In this document: positions 43,150 to 51,754 of the stretch, one piece after another
Layout of the letters: each line of letters begins with the position of its first letter
Numbering within the stretch: position 1 is the first letter of the stretch
Source of the DNA: Lachnospiraceae bacterium
GTDB lineage: Bacteria; Bacillota; Clostridia; Lachnospirales; Lachnospiraceae
Length of the DNA: 64,000 nucleotides
Assembly (NCBI GenBank): GCA_910576125.1
Contig: CAJTHM010000001.1
Location: 248,001-312,000, forward strand
Reading direction: 5' to 3'
The notes under the pieces: model-generated
Told to the model about the DNA's origin: nothing
What the model saw: only the letters and a program-made list of their open reading frames with translations
Database searches by the model: none
Program-made: the position numbers and the translations under genes

Positions 43150-44040
43150 ATGTGGATCGCAGATAAGTGGAAAGACTACGAAGTGCTGGACGCCACAGAG
43201 GGCGAAAAGCTGGAGCGATGGGGTAACTACATCCTCATCCGCCCGGATCCCCAGGTCATCTGGAGCACGCCCCGCGGCCACAGGGGCTGGAGCAAAAAGA
43301 ACGGCCACTATCACAGGAGCGCCAAAGGCGGCGGGGAATGGGAGTTCTTCCATCTGCCGGACGAGTGGAGCATCTCCTATCGGCTGGGGGATTCTCCCCT
43401 GACTTTCCGGCTGAAGCCTTTCAGCTTCAAACACACCGGCCTTTTCCCGGAACAGGCGGCGAACTGGGAATGGTTCTCACAGCTTCTGCGGGACGCCGGA
43501 AAGCAGACAGACAGACCGTTGAAAGTACTGAACCTCTTCGCCTACACCGGAGGCGCCACCATAGCTGCCGCCTCCGCAGGCGCATCTGTGACCCATGTGG
43601 ACGCCTCCAGGGGCATGGTGAACTGGGCAAAGGAAAACGCTGCCGCTTCCGGCTTAGGCAGCGCTCCCGTCAGATGGCTGGTGGACGACTGCGTGAAGTT
43701 CGTGGAGCGGGAAATCCGCCGGGGCAGCCGTTATGACGGCATCATCATGGATCCTCCCTCCTACGGCAGAGGACCCAAAGGGGAAATCTGGAAACTGGAG
43801 ACCGGCATCTGGCCCCTGATCGCCCTTACGGCGCAGCTGCTCTCCAAAGACGCCCTGTTCTTCCTGATTAATTCCTACACCACCGGCCTGCAGCCCGCAG
43901 TACTCTCCTACATGCTCAGCGAAGCGATCGCCAGGCCTTTCGGCGGCCGGGTGGAGGCTCAGGAAATCGGCCTGCCCGTATCCGGCAGCGGCCTGGTCCT
44001 GCCCTGCGGCGCCGCGGGACGCTGGCAGCATTTTTCATAA
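43150..44040 (+). CDS. Class I SAM-dependent methyltransferase (RlmI/RlmK-like)
   Basis: A 296-residue methyltransferase. A Trp/Gly-rich N-terminal half (about 1-110, including RPDPQVIWSTPRGHRGW) precedes a Rossmann-type domain with motif I NLFAYTGGATIAAASAGA, motif II VTHVDASRGMVNWAKENA and motif IV GIIMDPPSYGRGPKGEIWK. The DPPSYG motif and layout resemble the catalytic half of the RlmI/RlmK group of 23S rRNA methyltransferases, without the PUA domain. The target, rRNA or otherwise, is not established. The ATG follows GAGGAAACG. It is transcribed divergently from the ribosomal operon and looks monocistronic. Confidence 0.85.
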   Translation: MWIADKWKDYEVLDATEGEKLERWGNYILIRPDPQVIWSTPRGHRGWSKKNGHYHRSAKGGGEWEFFHLPDEWSISYRLGDSPLTFRLKPFSFKHTGLFPEQAANWEWFSQLLRDAGKQTDRPLKVLNLFAYTGGATIAAASAGASVTHVDASRGMVNWAKENAAASGLGSAPVRWLVDDCVKFVEREIRRGSRYDGIIMDPPSYGRGPKGEIWKLETGIWPLIALTAQLLSKDALFFLINSYTTGLQPAVLSYMLSEAIARPFGGRVEAQEIGLPVSGSGLVLPCGAAGRWQHFS

Positions 44041-44046
44041 GATATT

Positions 44047-45114
44047 TCACAGGATATATTTTCTCAGCGGCGGTATTTTGTACAGAATCCACGCGACTGC
44101 TGTTGAGAGGAGCGCCGTGCCGATGAAAAACAGCGGCAGGGATACCCCCAGAGAAAGTACGTCTAAATGTGACAGAGGTGTCACATGCAGGAACTTGTAC
44201 GCAAGGTTCAAAAATACCGGGTGAATCAGGTACACCGCAAAGCTGAGCTCTGAGGCCTGCCTCCAAAAGAGACAGCCGATGCGCTCCTCCTTTCTATCCG
44301 GCCTTTCTTCCCTGCCGCTCATCCAGGCGAACAGCATTAACGCCAGCAGAACCGTAAACGGATAATTATAGGCCATCTGCAGGATATACTCTCCCCAAAG
44401 GCGGCTGGCCGCCATGCCGGTTGCCAGCAGAAGAGTCAGGGCGGGCAGAATTTTCTTTCCGGCTGCTTTCCCTCTCCGGTTTCTGCTCTCCGCCGCAAAC
44501 AGATATCCGCATATATAATAGAAGAAATAGATGCCGTCACCCGGCAGTGCAGGCCCGTCTGTCCACCCGAAAAGCTCATATAAATAAGGCAGGACAGAAC
44601 ACCCAAGAAACAGCACAAGCTCAGTTCCGTATACCGCCCACCGCGGAACGGACTTGAGCGCCCTCTTCATAAGCGGCGTCAGCAGATACAGGAGCAGTAT
44701 CAGGTAGAGATACCACATATGGGACCAGCTCTTTCCACGCAGCACCCCCAGAAAAGCCTCCCGGAGCATCCCAAGGCGAAAAGTCCTTTCCGCGGCAATC
44801 AGCTCCAGGCATCCGTAGGGCACCCCGAAGAGGAGCAGGGCCAGCGCGATGCGCCTGCAGTATTTCGTCAGCATCTTCCCCATTCCGATCCGCCGTTCCG
44901 GATTCAGGAACAGGTACCCCGATATCACCAGAAATACCGGCACGCTCCAGCACACCAAATCCATCACCGCCAGGAAGACCCTTTTCTCCCCCGGATAGAG
45001 ATTCATATCCGTGGCATCCGTGACCCCGGTCACTGTGTGGAGCAATATTACCGCACAGGTGGCAAACACCCTCAGTTTATCCAGAAAAGCTTCCCGCTCT
45101 TTCATCTGCTTCAT
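44047..45114 (-). CDS. Acyltransferase family 3 membrane protein
   Basis: About 355 residues with ten or so membrane helices, of the acyltransferase-3 (AF3) family, which includes peptidoglycan and exopolysaccharide O-acetyltransferases and many proteins of unknown target. It starts MKQMKEREAFLDKLRVFATCAVILLHTVTG, where the Arg and His (LRVFATCAVILLH) are the active-site features, and ends FAVYLIHPVFLNLAYKFL...LYKIPPLRKYIL. The exact start is unclear: an ATG at 45114 or a GTG at 45120 with AGGAG seven bases upstream. No neighbouring polysaccharide genes hint at a substrate. It converges with the methyltransferase gene. Confidence 0.82.
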   Translation of the reverse strand: MKQMKEREAFLDKLRVFATCAVILLHTVTGVTDATDMNLYPGEKRVFLAVMDLVCWSVPVFLVISGYLFLNPERRIGMGKMLTKYCRRIALALLLFGVPYGCLELIAAERTFRLGMLREAFLGVLRGKSWSHMWYLYLILLLYLLTPLMKRALKSVPRWAVYGTELVLFLGCSVLPYLYELFGWTDGPALPGDGIYFFYYICGYLFAAESRNRRGKAAGKKILPALTLLLATGMAASRLWGEYILQMAYNYPFTVLLALMLFAWMSGREERPDRKEERIGCLFWRQASELSFAVYLIHPVFLNLAYKFLHVTPLSHLDVLSLGVSLPLFFIGTALLSTAVAWILYKIPPLRKYIL

Positions 45115-45256
45115 TCCCACTGCCTTTCTCCTCTTCTGTGTCAACATTGTACCCCACCAAGGCAGATGCCGCAAGCCAAAAGGAAAATTTTAAGAAATGG
45201 ACCGATTTACATCCATATGACTACAACTTCTTAACATTTTCTTTATGCCCGTTTCC

Positions 45257-45285
45257 TTGCTTCTTGTGTCCAAAAAATATATAAT
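45257..45285 (+). promoter_or_regulatory. Promoter of the KdpD/KdpE-like two-component genes
   Basis: TTGCTT at 45257-45262, a 17-base spacer and a perfect TATAAT at 45280-45285, 50 bases before the kinase ATG. Confidence 0.75.
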
Positions 45286-45334
45286 AGAAGACAGCAACCA
45301 TTTCAAACCCAGACAAATAAGGAAAGGATATAGC

Positions 45335-46198
45335 ATGCGTAAAAATCAACAGAATCCAACACAGCACACACAACCTTCCACCCAGAGCGGCAGCGGTTTC
45401 TACGCCGCCTTTTGCGCGGCGGCCGCAGTCGCTGTAACCGGCCTGCTGGCCTCACGGTTCATCGGCCAGAAAGCGGAAAAAGTCCCGGAGGAAAATCCAC
45501 TGCAGGAGACGGATCTGGAGAAAATCCACAGCCACCTCATACGCGCCATCTCCCACGACCTGCGCACGCCCCTCTCCGGCATCATGGGCAACAGCTTCCT
45601 CTATCTGGAAAATCACCAGACTCTGGATGATGAGGAGAAGCTGGAACTTGTAGGCCATATCCATGAAGATTCCGGCTGGCTGATCAACATTGTGGAAAAT
45701 CTCCTGGCCATGACCCGTATCGGGGACACGGAAAACCCTGTCAGCACCAGGGAAGAAATCGTAGAAGAGGTGCTGGGGGAGGCACTGCAGAAAATGGAGA
45801 TGCGCCATCCCGGCTTTGAGATTCGTGCCATCATTCCGGACGAAATCATCATCCTGTCCATGGATGCGCTGCTGATAGAGCAGGTCATCATCAATCTGCT
45901 GGAAAACGCCCTGCTCCATTCCGAAAGCCGGAAACCTGTGGAGGTCATCGTAGAGGAGGGCGAAGATTCCGTAATCTTTACCGTCAGGGACTACGGACGC
46001 GGCATCCCCGAGGAAATGCTGGACCGGCTCTTCGACAGCGATTCCCTGACAAAGGCCGCCTCAGACCCTCACAAAAAGACCTGCATCGGGCTGATCATCT
46101 GCAAAGCCATCATCTCGGCCCACCACGGTACCCTTACAGGCAGGAATCACAGTCTCGGTGCGGAATTTACCTTCACCCTTCCAAAAAGGAGCGGTTGA
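45335..46198 (+). CDS. KdpD-like sensor histidine kinase, short form
   Basis: A 287-residue kinase with a single predicted membrane segment near the N-terminus (about 18-42, FYAAFCAAAAVAVTGLLASRF) followed directly by the dimerisation/phospho-acceptor domain (AISHDLRTPLSGIMGNSFLYLENH, near residue 75) and an ATPase domain (NLLENALLHSES, DYGRGIPEEM, IGLIICKAIISAHHG). The catalytic part resembles KdpD, but the large USP/KdpD N-terminal sensor and the four-helix membrane region are missing. The start ATG 45335 has GGAAAGG in front. The downstream regulator gene follows after six bases. No kdpABC potassium pump genes are in the window, so the output may not be potassium uptake. Confidence 0.88.
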   Translation: MRKNQQNPTQHTQPSTQSGSGFYAAFCAAAAVAVTGLLASRFIGQKAEKVPEENPLQETDLEKIHSHLIRAISHDLRTPLSGIMGNSFLYLENHQTLDDEEKLELVGHIHEDSGWLINIVENLLAMTRIGDTENPVSTREEIVEEVLGEALQKMEMRHPGFEIRAIIPDEIIILSMDALLIEQVIINLLENALLHSESRKPVEVIVEEGEDSVIFTVRDYGRGIPEEMLDRLFDSDSLTKAASDPHKKTCIGLIICKAIISAHHGTLTGRNHSLGAEFTFTLPKRSG

Positions 46199-46204
46199 TT
46201 TATC

Positions 46205-46900
46205 ATGAATGCCAAAGTCCATATCCTCTTAATCGAGGATGAAAAAAGTTTCTGTTCGTATATCACCGCTCTTCTGGGCAGGAGCGGCTATCACATCACC
46301 ACTGCCATGACCGGCACAGAGGGCTTAAGCCTTGCGGCCTCCCTCTGTCCTGACTTGATTCTGCTGGATTTAGGCCTGCCGGACATGGATGGATTTCTGG
46401 TGCTGGAAGAACTGCGCAGCTGGAGCCATATCCCCATCATCATCGTCTCCGTCTGCAGCGAAGAGCAGGAAAAGGTGAAAGCGCTGGATCTGGGCGCTGA
46501 CGATTATGTCACCAAGCCTTTCTATCCGGGCGAGCTGACGGCCCGCATCCGCACCGCCCTGCGCCATAGCCGCAGCCAGGCGCCAAGCCAGATTTACAGA
46601 GCCCTCAATCTGGAAATTGATTTGGACAAGAGGACCATTCATCTGGACGGCGAGCAGGTCCACCTGACCCAGATAGAATACCAGCTGCTCTCGCTCCTGG
46701 CCGAGAACGCGGGCCGCGTGCTGACCTACAACACAATGCTGCGGCGCATCTGGGGCCCCTACGCGGAAACCAACAATCAGATCCTGCGGGTCAACATGGC
46801 GAACATCCGCCGGAAAATCGAAAAGAATCCCGCCCAGCCCCAATACCTGTTCACCGAGGTGGGCGTGGGATACCGGATGCGGGAAAACGACACTGAATAG
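46205..46900 (+). CDS. KdpE-like OmpR-family response regulator
   Basis: A 231-residue regulator. The receiver domain (about 5-118) has LLIEDEKSF, the phospho-acceptor Asp in LILLDLGLPDMDG and the Lys of DYVTKPFYPGEL. The C-terminal winged helix (about 130-228) ends VGVGYRMRE. Order and sequence are close to KdpE. It partners the short KdpD-like kinase just upstream. A strong hairpin terminator follows at once (46896-46923), so the pair forms a two-gene unit. Confidence 0.92.
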   Translation: MNAKVHILLIEDEKSFCSYITALLGRSGYHITTAMTGTEGLSLAASLCPDLILLDLGLPDMDGFLVLEELRSWSHIPIIIVSVCSEEQEKVKALDLGADDYVTKPFYPGELTARIRTALRHSRSQAPSQIYRALNLEIDLDKRTIHLDGEQVHLTQIEYQLLSLLAENAGRVLTYNTMLRRIWGPYAETNNQILRVNMANIRRKIEKNPAQPQYLFTEVGVGYRMRENDTE

Positions 46901-46923
46901 AGCCGGCTTTTGCCGGCTCTATT
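46896..46923. terminator. Bidirectional terminator between converging genes
   Basis: AATAGAGCCGGC at 46896-46907 and GCCGGCTCTATT at 46912-46923 form a perfect 12-bp stem with a TTTT loop. It overlaps the stops of the regulator gene (plus) and the anti-sigma gene (minus). T-tracts are short. Confidence 0.8.
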
Positions 46924-47905
46924 TGCTTTCTCCCATGGAACAGAACATCTCCCAGATTTCTACCGCCGTGCCCCGGCCGCTGAAACGCACCAGCACATTA
47001 TCAGGATACAGTACGCCGAAATTCCCTCTGGGGGTATCCGTGTCCCCCTGGTCATCATAGGATTTCATCCGGCTTTCTACGATTTCCAGGCTGAAATCCT
47101 CCGCGGCGAACACCGGGTTGTCGAAACTTTCCCGATATTTCTCCGGCACGGTCTCCCCATATGGAATCTCGTACAGACGCTCGTCATAGCTTTCCTCCTG
47201 CTCTACATCCACCGTTCCGGGCGGATTTTCCGTCTTTCTCAGGTGCAGCATGATGGTATCCATCCCTCTGCTCCAGCACACCGTCAGATTCGCCTCTTCG
47301 TCATCCACTGTGCAGTAGGCATCCTCAAAAGCATATCCTGCCGGGAGCACCGTGGGCACATAGGCTCCCAGTACCGCCTCCTCTCTGCTCTGGGCCTCCG
47401 TAAGTTTCCGAGACTGCAGAGGCAGGCAGCCATCACTGTCCGCGCCGGAACTGCCGTTTTCCTCAGCAGCTCCTTCTTCCGTCGAAACGTCCTGACTCTT
47501 CCCTACGCCTCCGGCGGCTTCTTCCCGCTGTCCCGTCATGTCCGTGCCTCCCGCATCCGCCATATCATCCAGCGCGGATTCCCCCTTTGCCGCCCCAAAT
47601 TCCTCAGGTTCCATATCTTCCGGTACGGCCTCCTGTCCGTCTCCCTCCAAATCCGTGGCCATCATCTGGGCTTTCCCTCCTGAGGAACTGCCCATCTTCA
47701 GATTAGACAACTGATACCCTCCCCAGCTGACCGCACCTGCCACCGCCAGGCACAATACTGCTGCAGCGGTCCTCATATTCCACTGCCAAAGTCCGCGGTG
47801 AATCTGCCTCCTGCAATCCTGACCGCAGCGTTCCAGCAAATCTTCCTCCACTCCTGACAGCGCCTCCATCAGCCGCACTGCCCCGCGCTTCTTCCCGTCC
47901 TTCAT
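46919..47905 (-). CDS. Probable anti-sigma factor, single-pass membrane protein
   Basis: A 328-residue protein with a short cytoplasmic N-terminus (about 1-45, MKDGKKRGAVRLMEALSGVEEDLLERCG), one membrane helix (TAAAVLCLAVAGAVSWGGYQL), a long acidic, Gly/Ala/Glu-rich linker (about 75-165) and an extracytoplasmic C-terminal domain. Its gene overlaps that of the ECF sigma factor by four bases (ATGA), the standard layout for a sigma/anti-sigma pair. No zinc-type (HxxxCxxC) anti-sigma motif is seen. The Cys of DLLERCGQDCRR might be relevant. The signal is unknown. Release of the sigma factor probably depends on the outer domain. Confidence 0.8.
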   Translation of the reverse strand: MKDGKKRGAVRLMEALSGVEEDLLERCGQDCRRQIHRGLWQWNMRTAAAVLCLAVAGAVSWGGYQLSNLKMGSSSGGKAQMMATDLEGDGQEAVPEDMEPEEFGAAKGESALDDMADAGGTDMTGQREEAAGGVGKSQDVSTEEGAAEENGSSGADSDGCLPLQSRKLTEAQSREEAVLGAYVPTVLPAGYAFEDAYCTVDDEEANLTVCWSRGMDTIMLHLRKTENPPGTVDVEQEESYDERLYEIPYGETVPEKYRESFDNPVFAAEDFSLEIVESRMKSYDDQGDTDTPRGNFGVLYPDNVLVRFSGRGTAVEIWEMFCSMGESK

Positions 47906-48462
47906 ATCAACACACCCTCTTTTTCCAGATAATCCCGAAGCTTTGCCCTTGTGCGGAACAGGGAAGTCTTCACTGTGTTCAGCTTCATATCATATCGTCT
48001 CGCGATGTCGCTGTACTCCTCCACGTACCAGTAGCGGCGCAGGAATATATTGCATTCCCGCTCAGGCAGCCCACGCAGGAAGTCGTTCACCAGCCTCTCC
48101 AGTTCCGCGGCCTCCACCTCGGCCTGCGTATCGTGGGCGGCGGGCACACACTCCGCCAGCTCGTCCAGCGCAATCTCCATCTCGCCTTTTCCTCTCTTCA
48201 TGGCATGCCTTTCTTTCCACCTGTCCAGCGACAGATTCCTGGTGATGGTCCCCAGGAACAAAGCCAGACGCCCCGGCCGCCTGGGCGGTATGGCATTCCA
48301 CGCCCGCAGCCATGTATCGTTCACGCACTCGTCCGAGTCCTCCTTGGAGTACAGGATATTCCAGGCGATACTATAGCAGTAGTTTCCGTAAGTTTTCTGT
48401 GTCTCATAAATCGCCTGTTCCTCTCTCCCCCAATATAGATCCAGTATCTCCGCATCTTTCAA
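47902..48462 (-). CDS. ECF-type RNA polymerase sigma factor
   Basis: A 186-residue sigma-70 family factor with region 2 (about 20-90, with YSIAWNILYSKEDSDECVNDTWLRAWNAIPP) and region 4 (about 125-180, with LPERECNIFLRRYWYVEEYSDIARRYDMKLNTVKTSLFRTRAKL). Region 3 is absent, as in ECF factors. The likely start is TTG at 48462, with GGGAGGG six bases upstream; an ATG at 48483 lacks such a site. Its promoter (48505-48531) has the ECF-type hexamers GAAAC and CGTCTA, so it probably transcribes itself. It is followed, with a four-base overlap, by its anti-sigma gene. Confidence 0.9.
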   Translation of the reverse strand: MKDAEILDLYWGREEQAIYETQKTYGNYCYSIAWNILYSKEDSDECVNDTWLRAWNAIPPRRPGRLALFLGTITRNLSLDRWKERHAMKRGKGEMEIALDELAECVPAAHDTQAEVEAAELERLVNDFLRGLPERECNIFLRRYWYVEEYSDIARRYDMKLNTVKTSLFRTRAKLRDYLEKEGVLI

Positions 48463-48504
48463 AGTATGCCTCCCTCCCGGCATGGCAGCCGTCTCATGCC
48501 TCTA

Positions 48505-48531
48505 TAGACGATACGCATGGCGAAAAGTTTC
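48505..48531 (-). promoter_or_regulatory. ECF-type autoregulatory promoter
   Basis: On the minus strand GAAAC (rc of 48527-48531), a 16-base spacer and CGTCTA (rc of 48505-48510). This matches promoters of SigM/SigV-type ECF factors, not sigma-A, and lies about 43 bases before the TTG start of the sigma gene. Confidence 0.75.
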
Positions 48532-48552
48532 TTAATTGAAAAAAATAGATAG

Positions 48553-48578
48553 AAAAAGGGCAGGAGACCCTACCCTTT
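48553..48578 (-). terminator. Terminator of the cardiolipin synthase gene
   Basis: On the minus strand an AAAGGGTAGG arm pairs with CCTGCCCTTT around a four-base loop, and TTTC follows. It is 22 bases after the cls stop codon and isolates the fatty-acid operon from the ECF promoter. Confidence 0.8.
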
Positions 48579-48600
48579 GCATATTCTGAACGAAGCGCCG

Positions 48601-50169
48601 TCACATCAGCGGCGCCACAAGCCGCATGATTCTTCCGATTGCCCTGTCCCGCAGCCTTAATTTCTGATAATCCTCTACTTTCACTTCGATGCATTTCTCC
48701 AGCGTATCCTGAAAATCCCGCTCCATCACCCCTATCTGGGAATTTCGGTACAGCACCACGCCGCACTCGAAATGATGGAACAGACTCCGGTAGTCCAGAT
48801 TCACCGTGCCCACCACGGCTTTCACATCATCGGAGATGAATACCTTGGCATGGACGAAACCGGGCTCATATTCGCAGATCCGCACCCCTGCCTCCAACAG
48901 TTGGTTATAATAGGTCTTCGCCAGCAGAAAGGCGTATTTCTTGTCCGGGATATGGGGCATGAGGATGACTACCTCCACCCCCCGTTTCACGGCATAGGTC
49001 ATGGCCGTCAGCAGCTGATAATCCGGTATCAGATATGGCGTCATGATATGCACGTAAGTGTGGGCCGTATTCAGGATTTCCAGATACACCATCTGCCCTA
49101 CCCGCTCCGACCCCAGCGGGCAGACACTGTAAGGAATGACATAGCCGTCGCTGGACAGGGACGCCTCCGGCGGAAGTACATATTTTCCGTATGCCTCCGG
49201 CTCTTTCTCGTCCACATCCCACATCTCCAGGAACATATAGGTGAACCGCTCCACGGCATCTCCCGAAATCATGGCGCCCACATCTTTCCAGTGTCCGAAG
49301 CGCTCCTTTTCATTGATATATTCATCCGCCAGATTGATGCCTCCGGTGAAAGCCACCTTGCCGTCAATGACCAGAATCTTGCGGTGGTCCCGGTTGTTGT
49401 AATGGGTAGAAAAAATGGGGCGGATTGGCGCGAACATCTTGCAGCGTATCCCTTCCGCCTCCAGCATGTCCGGAAAGAAGCCGGGCAGGTTCCAAAGCAC
49501 ATTGGTGCCGTCGTACATGAAGCGCACCTCCACGCCCTGCTTCGCTTTCTCCTTCAGGATATCCAGAACAGTCCCCAGCATCTGTCCCCCGGATACGATG
49601 AAGAACTCCATGAAGATATACTTTTCCGCTTTCTTCAGCTCCTCCACCATGTCCACGAACTGGCTGTCTCCCAGGGAATAATATTTCATCTGTGTATTGT
49701 CATAGACCGGGCTGTTGTCATATTTCTCCAGATAATGGGCCAGCTGTCCCATGTGGGGGTTCTCCGTCCGCAGCTTATCCCTTGTGTCCCCTCTGGGGAC
49801 CACATATTTCTTCGTATTCTCAGACAGAGTCATGAGTCTGTCGTACAGAACCGTGGTACCCGGCTGCATGATGATCGTCATATAGAAGATAGCGCCAAAG
49901 ACAGGCAATATGGCAATAGGCAGCATCCAGGACAGCTTCAGATCCGGATTGCCGGGCGCATTGTAGATATAAATCACCACAATGGCGCTGATTGCCAGAA
50001 ACAGCACATAGAACAGATAGCTGTAGTTGCGCAGGAAAAAATATCCCACCGCCAACAGAATAAGCTGCGCCAGAAAACCCAGCAGTATCATCGCGAATCT
50101 GCCGTAGATGGCCGTCTTTAGCCTGCCCAGCATCTGATTGACCTTTTCACCTATACCCATGTAAATCAC
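48601..50169 (-). CDS. cls: Cardiolipin synthase
   Basis: A 522-residue membrane enzyme that condenses two phosphatidylglycerol molecules. It has two N-terminal membrane helices (about 20-65), a PLDc_N region and two phospholipase D motifs, HYNNRDHRKILVIDGKVAFTGGIN near 245 and FVHAKVFISDDVKAVVGTVNLDYRS near 430. The start is uncertain: GTG at 50169 (with GGAAG) or ATG at 50160. It lies 12 bases downstream of the MarR/FabT-type gene and is probably the last gene of the fatty-acid operon, coupling phospholipid head-group synthesis to acyl supply. Confidence 0.94.
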   Translation of the reverse strand: MIYMGIGEKVNQMLGRLKTAIYGRFAMILLGFLAQLILLAVGYFFLRNYSYLFYVLFLAISAIVVIYIYNAPGNPDLKLSWMLPIAILPVFGAIFYMTIIMQPGTTVLYDRLMTLSENTKKYVVPRGDTRDKLRTENPHMGQLAHYLEKYDNSPVYDNTQMKYYSLGDSQFVDMVEELKKAEKYIFMEFFIVSGGQMLGTVLDILKEKAKQGVEVRFMYDGTNVLWNLPGFFPDMLEAEGIRCKMFAPIRPIFSTHYNNRDHRKILVIDGKVAFTGGINLADEYINEKERFGHWKDVGAMISGDAVERFTYMFLEMWDVDEKEPEAYGKYVLPPEASLSSDGYVIPYSVCPLGSERVGQMVYLEILNTAHTYVHIMTPYLIPDYQLLTAMTYAVKRGVEVVILMPHIPDKKYAFLLAKTYYNQLLEAGVRICEYEPGFVHAKVFISDDVKAVVGTVNLDYRSLFHHFECGVVLYRNSQIGVMERDFQDTLEKCIEVKVEDYQKLRLRDRAIGRIMRLVAPLM

Positions 50170-50181
50170 GCTCTCTTCCCG

Positions 50182-50634
50182 TCAGTTCTCCTGTGTTCCA
50201 TCCTCCAGGAAAGAATTCAAATTCACAAGACAGCGGTACAGAATCTCCATCTCCTCCTCGCCTAAACCCTTCACAATTGCCCTGATCATCTTCTTGTGGA
50301 AGTCACGATGGTGATAGAATGCTTTCTTCCCCTTGGCCGTCAAAAGGACGTGTACCACGCGCCTGTCTTTCTCGCTGCGCTCCCTCTTGATATAGCCTTT
50401 CCGTTCCAGTCCGTTCATGTTCGTAGTCAGGGTGCTCACCGTGACGGAGAGGCGATGGGCTATCACGGACATATTCCTGGGCTCCTCCACGCCGATTGCC
50501 TCTATGATGTGCATATCGTTGTTGGAGATGTCCCTGTATTCCTCTGTAATCACCGCTTTTGCCTCCATGTCCATCACATGGTTGAACAGACTGACCAACA
50601 ATTCATTTATGGAACGCTTTGTATTCTGTACCAT
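50182..50634 (-). CDS. fabT: MarR-family regulator, FabT-like
   Basis: A 150-residue winged-helix protein. The helix-turn-helix and wing are seen in RLSVTVSTLTTNMNGLERKGYIKRERSEKDRRVVHVLLTAKGKKAF. The N-terminal helical part mediates dimerisation. It lies 98 bases after fabH and 12 bases before cls, in the fatty-acid operon. By position and family it corresponds to FabT, the acyl-ACP-responsive repressor of fab genes in Gram-positives. Three palindromes of FabT-site style (TTTGANNNTCAAA) lie in front of acpP (58552-58596). The assignment to FabT is an inference. Confidence 0.8.
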   Translation of the reverse strand: MVQNTKRSINELLVSLFNHVMDMEAKAVITEEYRDISNNDMHIIEAIGVEEPRNMSVIAHRLSVTVSTLTTNMNGLERKGYIKRERSEKDRRVVHVLLTAKGKKAFYHHRDFHKKMIRAIVKGLGEEEMEILYRCLVNLNSFLEDGTQEN

Positions 50635-50732
50635 TTCTCCCCGTTATCCTCTCCCGGCCCTCGGCCCCAGCAACAGGCCGTATAATAATAATGTACCCGT
50701 TTCCGCGAAAAAGTCAATAGGCATTTCCCCTG

Positions 50733-51698
50733 TCACCATTCCATCACGCAGGCCCCGCAGGTGAGTCCGGCCCCGAATCCGGACAGCACCAGCCGCATCC
50801 CCCGCCTCAGTTTCCCTTTCCGGTTCAGCTGGTCCAGCAAAAGGGGAATTGCCGCGGAGGAAGTATTCCCCACCTGATCCAGATTCATGGGAAAGAGGGA
50901 AATATCTGCCCCCAGCCGTTTTGAGATTCCTTCAATGATGCGGCGGTTGGCCTGGTGGAGCACGAAAAGTTCCACATCCCCTACGGTAAGATGAGCCTTT
51001 CCCAGAGCCTCCTCCACATTCAGCGGCACCTGGCGCAGCGCAAAAGCGAATACTTCCCTTCCGTCCATCCGCAGGAATTTCTGAAAATCTCTCTGGCCGG
51101 CCCAGGGATTTTCAAGAGGCCTGCTGCCGCCTGCCAACACTGCTCCCCGGCTGCCGTCCGCGTGCTGCACGAAGCTTAGGATGCCGCCGGTCTCGCACTT
51201 CTCCACATAGACGGCTCCTGCGCCGTCCCCGAACAGGATACAGGTGCCCCTGTCCTCCCAGTCTACCAGCTTTGACAGCACCTCGCTTCCGGCAATCAGG
51301 GCATTGCGGTAGATTCCCGCCTCCACATAAGCCCATGCCGTGTGCAGCGCAAACAAAAAACCGGCACATGCCGCGTTTAAGTCAAATGCCACGGCATTCC
51401 CGGCTCCAATCCTGCTCTGGACCTGGCAGGCCATACAGGGGGCCACATCCTCCGGGGAGCAGGTGGCCACCAGCAGAAGTTCCACCTCTTCTGCCTGCCT
51501 GCCCGCGTCCGCAAGCGCCTGCCCGCAGGCGTCCGCCGCAAGCGCCACTACGGTCTCTCCTGTGGACACATGCCTGCTGCCGATGCCGGTGCGCTCCCGG
51601 ATCCATTCATCCGAGGTGTCCACCAGCTCCACGATTTCTCTGTTTTCCACCCTCCGCCCGGGGAGGGCGCTTCCCGTTCCCATAATTCTAATCGACAT
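50733..51698 (-). CDS. fabH: Beta-ketoacyl-ACP synthase III
   Basis: A 321-residue thiolase-fold enzyme that starts fatty-acid synthesis by condensing acetyl-CoA with malonyl-ACP. The catalytic Cys is in DLNAACAGFLFALHTAW, the His in LFVLHQANRRI, and the Asn in DQVGNTSSAAIPLLLDQL. In the operon it follows accDA, and its position is unusual: in most Firmicutes fab clusters fabH is among the first genes. Confidence 0.97.
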   Translation of the reverse strand: MSIRIMGTGSALPGRRVENREIVELVDTSDEWIRERTGIGSRHVSTGETVVALAADACGQALADAGRQAEEVELLLVATCSPEDVAPCMACQVQSRIGAGNAVAFDLNAACAGFLFALHTAWAYVEAGIYRNALIAGSEVLSKLVDWEDRGTCILFGDGAGAVYVEKCETGGILSFVQHADGSRGAVLAGGSRPLENPWAGQRDFQKFLRMDGREVFAFALRQVPLNVEEALGKAHLTVGDVELFVLHQANRRIIEGISKRLGADISLFPMNLDQVGNTSSAAIPLLLDQLNRKGKLRRGMRLVLSGFGAGLTCGACVMEW

Positions 51699-51754
51699 CT
51701 TTTTCTCCTATTATAATCGCTGCGCGATGGCACCGAAGTGCCAATCCTCTTCCC

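Noticed and set aside
48772..50121. 449-residue plus-strand frame opposite cls
   Set aside because: It is a shadow of the cls coding strand, with low-complexity His/Gln-rich sequence and no family match.
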